From Pycnopodia helianthoides (taxonomy: Eukaryota > Echinodermata > Asteroidea > Forcipulatida > Asteriidae): a DNA stretch of 64,000 bases. Shown here piece after piece: positions 51,201 to 60,200 of the stretch. Under the pieces are notes generated by a model, which was not told the DNA's origin, did no database searches, and saw only the letters and a program-made list of their open reading frames with translations. The stretch's first letter is position 1. Each line of letters begins with the position of its first letter. Location: NCBI GenBank assembly GCA_032158295.1, contig CM063251.1:14521757-14585756 (forward strand). Direction: 5' to 3'. The translations under genes and the position numbers were made by a program.

Positions 51201-54200
51201 ACAACGTTATTAATATCAGAAAAAAAAGTTTAAGAAAATACAGTTTATTGATTAAAAGTCAATCAAACTATTTAACTGCGCGAAATTCTGACTAAATTAT
51301 CTTTAGAAACGATTACTCTATACCTGTAAGGGTTTAAAACAAGCTGTGTTTACTTCGAACTGATTTTTTTTTAATTATGTGTCGATTGTGGCAAAAAAAG
51401 CGTGGAAAGAGGGGGGGAGGAGAAATTTATGGCACATAATTTTTTATTTTTTTTTAACCGAACAACAATGGAACTTCGGCCGTGACAGAAATGCTCTTAT
51501 AATTACTGTCAGCGTTCTTGGTAATGGCAGAAAGAGTTTGCAAAAAAATTCGTTTCTGGAATAAAAGTAAATCGAATTATTTAAGTGGGTTCAACTTCTG
51601 ACGAAATTATCTTTCGAAAAGAGTGTGATTCAAAAGGAGAAAGGCTCTCAAAACCCAGAACATTTTCTGCAATAAATGTTTGAGTATACAATCTTGAAAC
51701 GCAAAATATCTCCCTTATTTGTTTAATTTTTTTCCCCCATAAAACTAACCAAACTAGGTAGGCTTAAGAATGGTCTTCAAAACTAAATTTATATTTTGTT
51801 ATCGAATGACCTAAACGAACTTCTGATGTGCCGTGGTTATGATATTTCTATAGGCCATGTTTAATACACGAACACATAGAAAAAGACTCAGTTAGTCCAA
51901 GTTATACTTTGAGTTTGAAGTTTAATCTAATTTGCTTTTGATTTTGGTGTTTGTGTAGATTCCTTGCACCGACGTCACTCGCAGAATGGCCTGTCATTTG
52001 GGAGTAAAATTTCATAAATTATTCTTACATTTTTTATCCGATTTGAGTAATGGTTGATATCAGAGCCAACCAATAGGCAGGTGCAGATATATTTGTATGT
52101 GTACAACGACACAACGTATGTACATGTACAGTATGCAAGTGTGGTACGCATCCGTCCGTGCGAGTGTATTTTGAAACTTGACTTGACGTCCGCGGTGGCG
52201 AACCCTCCGCTTTGAGCAAGTTGTTCCACCGTGCGAGAATGGAGCGACGATCAGCTGGGCTCAATTTAATTGCTTAAGCAGAAAATATTGCTTAACAATT
52301 GTCTGCTAAGCAGAAATTAGCAGGATACCAGTCACAAACTGTACATGTGACATGGTATTTTGGCTGGTAACCTTATTCTGGTAAGCATCATTGTGTTGTG
52401 CTTCGTTACTTTTTGCGCTTAAGCAGCTCTATTAAATTGGGCCAAGGCCATCTACTGCTTCTGAACATGCTAGGTCAAAACACAATCATCAGCCGTTTCG
52501 ACGGCCTGACGTCATTCACAAAGCTTTTTCACACAGCGCCACCAGCGGTCAATACGCCGGAAATTCTTAGAAGAAAAAAAACGCGGAAATTTTGTCACGT
52601 AAGACTCATTTTTATTTCCGAAGTATTCATCATTGCAAGCTTCCAATACTAGCCTTTTCTGTTGAATTTAGTTCGTATATACATTATAAAGAACAAAAAA
52701 TGTTTCTGGTCGCTTAAAAAACATCGTTCATGTTGCTCTTTAATATTTCACGTTGGACAAGCGCGGTGCTTAGATTTTGCAGTTTCCGCCGGCGTTTCCG
52801 CCTCGTTTTGTCTTGTATTACATGAACATGAATCCAATCAGAGTTTGGAGTCAAAATTTGCACGCAACTGCATCATGTAATGAGATTATTGTAACTTTCT
52901 TTCTTTATTATGCGCCAAATACATGAACATGCGCTGTTATATATAGGTTGCTTTACGGCTCCCCAAATTAAACAGCAGCAGCGAAAGTTAAAGGGTGACG
53001 TCACGTGCGTAGAGTCTAGCCCTCCCAACATCCCGAAATTTTATAATAAAATAAAAAGTTAAATAAATGAACAACAAATCTTGGCTCTATAACAGCACCG
53101 GCCAATACGTTTATGTGACGGTCAAAGAAAATGAACCCCGTTTATGTCTTCGTCTTTTACATACTTGGTTTATTTCCATTTGTATTTTCCACATAAATAA
53201 TCATCAAATTTCTTATTGCAAGTCTATCCTTATCTTTAATCAGTATTTGTGCTATTTTAGTCATTTTAAGATTAGTGACAGAGTCCAAAAAGTAAAACAT
53301 CGGTTGCCGAAATAGATATGTTCCGATTACTAAGTTTTCTAATAACAAGTTCATTTATATTTCTGCTGCTTGTTCTCACCAATACACCCTCGCTTTGCTG
53401 AGATGTAGAGCAAAGAGCTATTCCAACAGCAGCTTTATCCCACGCACTGAATCTCTTTGGAACTCCTTGCCTGGTGCTTGTTTCCCTTCATCTTACTAAT
53501 CTAGATTGTTTCATTGGGAATATCGATTCCTTCCTTTAACCTCCCCTGAGTTGTTTTCATCTTAAATGTTTTCTTCTTGTAGCATCTTACCAACAGTCAG
53601 GCTTTCAGCCTTGTTTGGCTCGAACTTGCTTAACTCAAATAATAAAGACTTCAATAAATAGATATATATATTATTATTTTTTGAAAATCCTAGATTTATT
53701 TGGCAACGGAGCTATTTAAAAGTAATAAATCTTTCGAACAAGAAGGAAGGCCGTGCTTTACTTGTCAAATCCACTGAAACTTCGCCTAGTAACCGTTTTG
53801 TACCCATAATGTTTTTCTTTAAAGGCCCTGTACACTATTGGTAAGATCGAAAAACACAAAATGTTCACAGATTCACACATAACTTACATGATTTAAAGTA
53901 AGTAATGGTAGAAAGTGTTTCTTAAAATATTTCTGCCTAAAATGCCATCGTTTCTGAGAAATGAATAGAACAAACGTTTTTATCGCGTGCGATAATAAAC
54001 TCGATGTTTGAAAAACAGAAAACACATAGGCCTAAGGTCTCTTTTCACTATTTTCTTGTGACCTCGATGACTAATTGAGCTCAAATTTTCACAGGTTTGT
54101 TATTTCATGTATATGGTTATTCACACAAAACATGAACTTTGTTTGCGACTGTTTTGTCAGCTCTACCAATCCTGTATAATACCTTTAACACATCACTCTC

Positions 54201-57200
54201 TCCAGTCCAAAAGAAATTTTTTTTTTTTTTTTTCATTTCCTGGGGAGCAATCGTAGAAGGGTCATTGCAATATGAATAGGACTTTTACTTCATTGAAACC
54301 CTTTTCTAAAGTGATTTGCAACGAAATGCTGAATAACAGCGAATGAACCCAGTGTAGTTGATTTTCCTTTGAAGTTGATCTTCTGTATAGAGCGAAGCAG
54401 GTACAGAAGTAGTAATTAAAAGGAACGAAAGAAAGTAAAATACCGCAGATAAAATTAACTCTATATTAATCGTTTAATTGCCCAGGAGAGTGAAAACAAT
54501 TAGTGACAGAGTTTACGTTTTCTGCCCAAAAGTACCTTCCATACCGGCGAGTTGAAATAAAAAACCAAAGCTAAACAAAAAAGGAAAGAAATCACTACGA
54601 AATTTATGAAGTCTGAATCTATTATGAACATGAAGTCATTCTTTCATCAATGCAGTAATAGTTTCCATGTAGGCCCTTTTTTAAAGTTGCATGGCCAGAA
54701 TTTCGTGGGGAGAAATCACCGTTTTGAAGAATGTTTTTCTCCGAACGAATTTTGACAGAAGGATGCTTTTTCAAAACTAGAAACAATCAGAAACTTTTGC
54801 ATGTGCCACGGACAGTGCACAACATACTTGTCCCATGCTGAATTGTTTGTACATGGCTGAAGGACACGATTTAATGTTGGGATCCCGAAAATGGTTCACT
54901 TTTAGTTTCTAATTAACTGCCTTTCGTCGTGTGCCCGGAAGAAAGACTTAACGAAAAGTTACTGGTAAAAGGGCTTAAGCAATTGATTTGTGAACAGCGG
55001 CGGCACCAGACCTGTTAATCTGGGGGGGGGGCAAGAAGGGGGCAAACTTAAATTTAGGGAGGGGGGCAAACAAAAGTCTATAATGTACTGTATAAGCCTA
55101 CAATTCACTCTAGAAATACGATTTTGCACTGTTTGTGCGAACTGCGTGTACAATGGCTGCTTACGGTTTTGGGCAGACAATGCATTTCTATTTATAGCAA
55201 GTTTCCAAGCTTGTACAGATAAACAAATCCACATTTTATTAACATTGCCGGAGATGGAAAGTGTATTGGGCTTTTTTGATGGTGCCAGCTAATTATTAAG
55301 GATGAAATTGAGTTTATTATTTACAGTGCAAACAACATTGTAACAAATTGGGTGCAATGGTTTGGGATTAGACTCAATTTCCGCCATCGGGGAAAAAACT
55401 GGGGGGGGGGGCAAACTGGGGGGGGGGGGGCAAAACAAATAACTGGGGGAATTTGCCCCCCCCCCCCCCCCCATTAGCGCCGCCGCTGTTTGTGAAATTG
55501 TGTTTCAAGAAAACAGAGTGTGAAAGTTTGGTCACTTTTTTTTACCATTCCCAGTCATACGGGAACGTTAAATTATGCATGGATTTGAGAAAACATGTCT
55601 TTGGAGTAATTTTACCAACGAAAAAGGTAACATGAGGAGCCATTTTATTGCTTGCTGCCTTTTGTTACTGAAAAACAGTACTATGTGTGCCCTATAAACG
55701 GGCGTAGAGCCTTACGCCCTTCTTCCGAGCACACGACGCACTACTCAGTGGCGAAACTTAAATCGAAATGTTCGGGTCAATTTGGCCATAAACCAGACCA
55801 AGCATTTTATAAACTGCACGAAACTACGGGGTTTGGGCTCATATTCGGTACCATTTATAAACCCTAATATCTGGGAACTCATTGCTTGCATTACTCCAAA
55901 TAGTTTACTCTGACCGCAGTCTTGGGTGCTCCAACTACAGAAGGCCAGTCCTTCTCTAGATGTCACCCCTCCAGTCATACGGTATTGTATTGTTTCACTA
56001 TTTTTGATACATTTTGAATTAATCGTTTATCATTAATTGTTCTGTATGCATGCAAGTAACTATGAATGGGAACCGAGGGGGAAAAAAAGGGGGAAAACAA
56101 AGGTCTCCATTATGGACATTCTACAGACCGGGGTGCTCCACTGGGAATTTTTTTGTAAAATGTTTTCTGGAAGATGTTGAGTACAGGGTCGAGGGAAAGA
56201 CCAATAGAAGTCTCCCCAGGGATGCATACATGATTTCGAGTGCGCGAATTGATTCGTTTCGAGCCCTCAAAAACGTTTCTTGCGCTCGAAATAATGCATT
56301 TCGTTTTCATCACGAAATTGTTTGTTGTGAGCACGAAATAACTAACTCAAATTATTTCTTAGCAGTCCATGAATTTATTTTCGTCACGTTATGTCCCCTT
56401 AGGGGCTCCGTAGCCTATGGATAGTTTTTACAACACGTCTCCGAAATAAACGATGATTTCATCTCACATTCAACTTCCCTTCTGTCTCCCTGTACCCTAT
56501 CCTCTCTATGCAGCGCCATGACGTCAGGATTATATTCATTGGATTCTACCCAGAGGCAGCCAAACGCCTCTTCTGTCAGGTATGGAAGTATGTTGAGTTC
56601 TTTCAACAACAACAAAGTTATTATTATGGTTCAAGTGTTTCATGAGTGTCTATGTTCAATTCAGTTTCAATTTGGAGTTATTTTGGAGAGAAGAGTTCCA
56701 GGGAAGAAGAAGAAGATGGAGAAGGAAAAAAACAGAAACATATTGCATGAACACCTAAGAATAGTAACAATTTAGGTTTTTCTCCTACCGAAGGCAATGG
56801 AGGCTATAGCTTCACCAAAAGTGAGACTCAAAGTTCAAAGTTCTTTTGCTGGTCTTCCACGCAGTTCATGGCTACTCAAAGTCTATTCGTTATACTTGCA
56901 CGGATCCGCCGTGTGCGTGCAGAGCCTCGACTTCATGCTTCATTGTATTGTATGTTATGTATCTGTTTACATTACCTTGACAATACAGAGTTATATATTG
57001 ATTCTGTACACTGTTGTCCCCAAATTCGAGGCTCTACACACGCAAATGGCTGACCGTGCAAAGGGCGATGAATATGCAGAATTCATTACAGGCAAACCAT
57101 CCTCCACGCAGACTAAGGTCATCAGACTCCAGCCTTCAAGTTCAAATTCCCAGATCCCTACGCTATTGGGGTGGCTGCAGTTTTTCCCATGCTGGCCCTT

Positions 57201-60200
57201 CTCTCTGGAACAGTCTTCCTCTTGCCCTTCGTCAAGTTTTGTCAGCCAGTTCTTTCAACCAATCACTCAAAACCTATTTTTGTTCACACTCGAATTCAAA
57301 TTATATGTATTTTTTCATTTCTTATTATTTAAATTAGTTTTTCTTGTCGTTTGTGCATACTGTTGAGCGCCATGAACGTCACTGCGTGACGTATTTTGTG
57401 CGCTTTATAAGAAACTATTATGTTGTATGATAATCAGCATTCAATAAAAGTGAATAAAAGTCAACTCCCAATTTCGTTAAACTAATAAAAACAAATTATT
57501 TAAAAAAAGGTACACGTGCCGCCGCTTTCGAACCCGTCCCCGGAGAGAGTGGTCGTATCTAATATTAATGGCTGTAACAATGAATTGAACTTTTTACTGA
57601 TTGCCTGATATCAGTTTGTAGTCTTCGTACTTTGAAGGAGTACGTTGCCTTCGAATTTGCTGTTTGTATAAATACTCCATGTCCTTTTTAAGAGTTTGTT
57701 CATTCACTAAAACACCAACAGTGTGTTGTAATTAGTGAGTAGTGATTAAAGAAATATAAATTTTCCTCTTGAATTACAACCAGCGGAACATGCGGTCCGC
57801 CATTTTGTGGAGTTAGAAATTTGTTCTACAAAAATAACGGACCGTTATTCTGTTATGAAAGTACACAAAAACCACACATTTTCAAGGGATATATTATATA
57901 TTTATGTGGATCATTATATTCTACTTTAAAAAAATGAAATTCAACCATATTCATTCCAAAACAAACACTTTTCGTTGCCCAAAGCGCCCGATCTGAAGGC
58001 AACGTGACATTGTTAATGTTATCATGAAGAGCTATCTTTGATGATGATGTAGGTCATTTTGGGAACGGTGTCCGGCAGCGTTGATCGTTGACATCGTATA
58101 ATAAAATAAGAAGGCTTAGGGTAGCCCTCCTTTTTCTGCCCTAGGGCGGTGAAATCGTGTGTACACCATCCACCGACTGTCAAGTATAGACGTCATTCAA
58201 TTACTGAATATCTCATTGGGGCAAAGCGTTTTCACCTGGAACTTGGTCTCAACATGTAATCCAGACCTTTTTGCATCATTATTAAATTGAGCTACTGTTG
58301 CCATTTGTGCAGGTGGGTAATTTGATTGAACTTAGAATACAACTCCAGCCAATTTCCTCGGCTTGACGTCACAGTCCCGGAATGTGTTTTTTTCTTACTG
58401 CATGTGGGTTTGATACGGTTATGGACCCCCAATACGTGCTGAAAGGTATATCAAAGAGTGGTTTATAATGCTATAATATGACGTGTAAACCACGGAGGGT
58501 TCTAGATGAAGTCTGACCCTATGTGTAATCTCGAGGTGAATATTAAATTATGATGTCTGTCACATGACGTCATGTGAAGGTGTGATGTAAATTGGTTGTG
58601 ACTATAGTTGAACGTTGAAGTTCAAAATATAGAGCATAGTTAAAGGTGGGTCATCGTTTGGTTTTTGACAACAATGCTGACTTTTGGGAAAAGTTACCAC
58701 GAAGGATTCAGCGAAAGTCACCTGTAAAATTTTCAGTTGAAAAATACTGCTTGCTAGTTTAGAAAAGAGCGGGAAACTGTCATGGTATTTTTCATCAGAA
58801 ACATCGAGTACATCCACGTTTTGTTGGTAACAACCATATCCCTGTCCGTTGAGGGCAGCGTTTAAACGGACACCACGCAAAATTTCAGAAAGTCTCTTTG
58901 GATTTTCAACAATTTTCGGTATACTTTCATTTATTTCATATCAACAGGCGCACATCAGACAAAATAATGGATGCTTACTTTCATCACAATCTTTTATAAC
59001 AAAGAGGCTTTCGGACAAGAATTACAGAGTTTATTTTCGGGGTTACCAGAGTAATGACCCTTTAGCAATTAAAAGGTTGTTTTTTATGTGTGTTTTGTTT
59101 TGTTTTTGTTTTCTCTGGGGGGATGGGGAGTGTTCAAGCACAAAACGATTTTTATGAGGAAAAACAGCCAATATTACCTTATCACATGTGCTCTTGACTC
59201 TGCTTACTTTCTCTTTTATCTTGTTAAGCAAGCGCATTATTTTTCTCTGTTAACTTTGTCCGAACGTGACCTAGTGGGCGCTTTTAGTTGAACTGGGTCA
59301 GAGTACGCCGATCGAAACCGCCAATTGATCGTATTAGATTTGGAAGCTAAGATTGGTATGGTGTGATTTATTTTTTTTTTCGACTAAGGAGGTTAATGGA
59401 ATCAACAAAGGGATCGGGTGGGCACTGAAGGTTGGACAAAATCTAAAGCAACAGCTTCTATCGCTGTTGGTTAAACCTGACAATACTGTGTTTTCTTTCC
59501 AAGCACAAAAACGTTTTACGACGTTTTAAATGTTTAGTCAGGTGCCGTGCGTCAGTCAGTTACTCAATCTATTTTTTTGATGGACAAGGTCGAGTTTACT
59601 GATTGGCCAGTGGTGGGCAAAAGTACTGGCGGCCTTGACTGCCAAAAAGAAAACCCAGTTTATTATTAATTGCCAATTATGCAAGCAAATTAATAAAGTT
59701 TCCTATCCAAAACAAAAAGTACACTTGTACTTTTATTATAAAAGGTTTTCTTTGGCTGAGCAAAAATTTACCCTTTCTAGTAAAATGTTTACAAAAGAGG
59801 CAAATTTTTTGCCAAGCCAGTTTATACATTTTTGCAACTCAAGGCCTCCCATACCAAATAGTGGTCAATGTTTTTTTCTTCTCAACCGTTCCTCTTCCCG
59901 CGGGTTTGAAGCACAATTCAGTTCATCCAAAGAACTTGACTACAATTAGACTCGATTTATAACTACTTTGATTTCATACAGACAGATTGAGTGACTTTAA
60001 GATTTGGGTGTTAACTGGCAAATATATATATAATTGAACAAATTGCACCTAACAAATAATGAAATCTTCTCAACTTCCATCCTCAATGCAGATCTACCAT
60101 CTCGGTTTATGGGGCCCAAAATACGTCTGGGTCGTTCCTGGCTGGTACCCGGCCGGTTGGTGGTTAACAGTCACCAGACAAAACTACGGTTGCACCGCTG

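Larger units (their letters stand above)
47640..53480. repeat. Old, diverged tandem duplication (unit about 2 kb)
   Basis: Blocks in the same order occur twice. AACGTTTGCCTTCGTGA at 47668 corresponds to AACGTTCGCCTTTGTGA at 49696, and the GTTA-rich tract at 47870 to one at 49885. The GACCCGG element copies are at 47935 and 49970, TGAAAATACCGTGACAG at 48455 and 51003, ACTTCTGACGAAATTATCTT at 48849 and 51592, and ACCGACGTCAC at 49213 and 51969. The second unit is broken by insertions, including 52257-52445. A 300-bp subunit (GGAACTTTGACGCCGGCCGT type) occurs a third time. No gene is supported. Confidence 0.75.

Noticed and set aside
51960..52020. Exon-like segment after TGTAG reading IPCTDVTRRMACHLGVKF (also 49200-49260)
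   Set aside because: It has no match to the GABA-B family, it is part of a repeated non-coding block, and exons 4 and 5 of gene B already join without a gap.
55453..55635. Proline-rich open frame
   Set aside because: It begins in the C17 run of the hAT-like element; the proline stretch is homopolymer translation.
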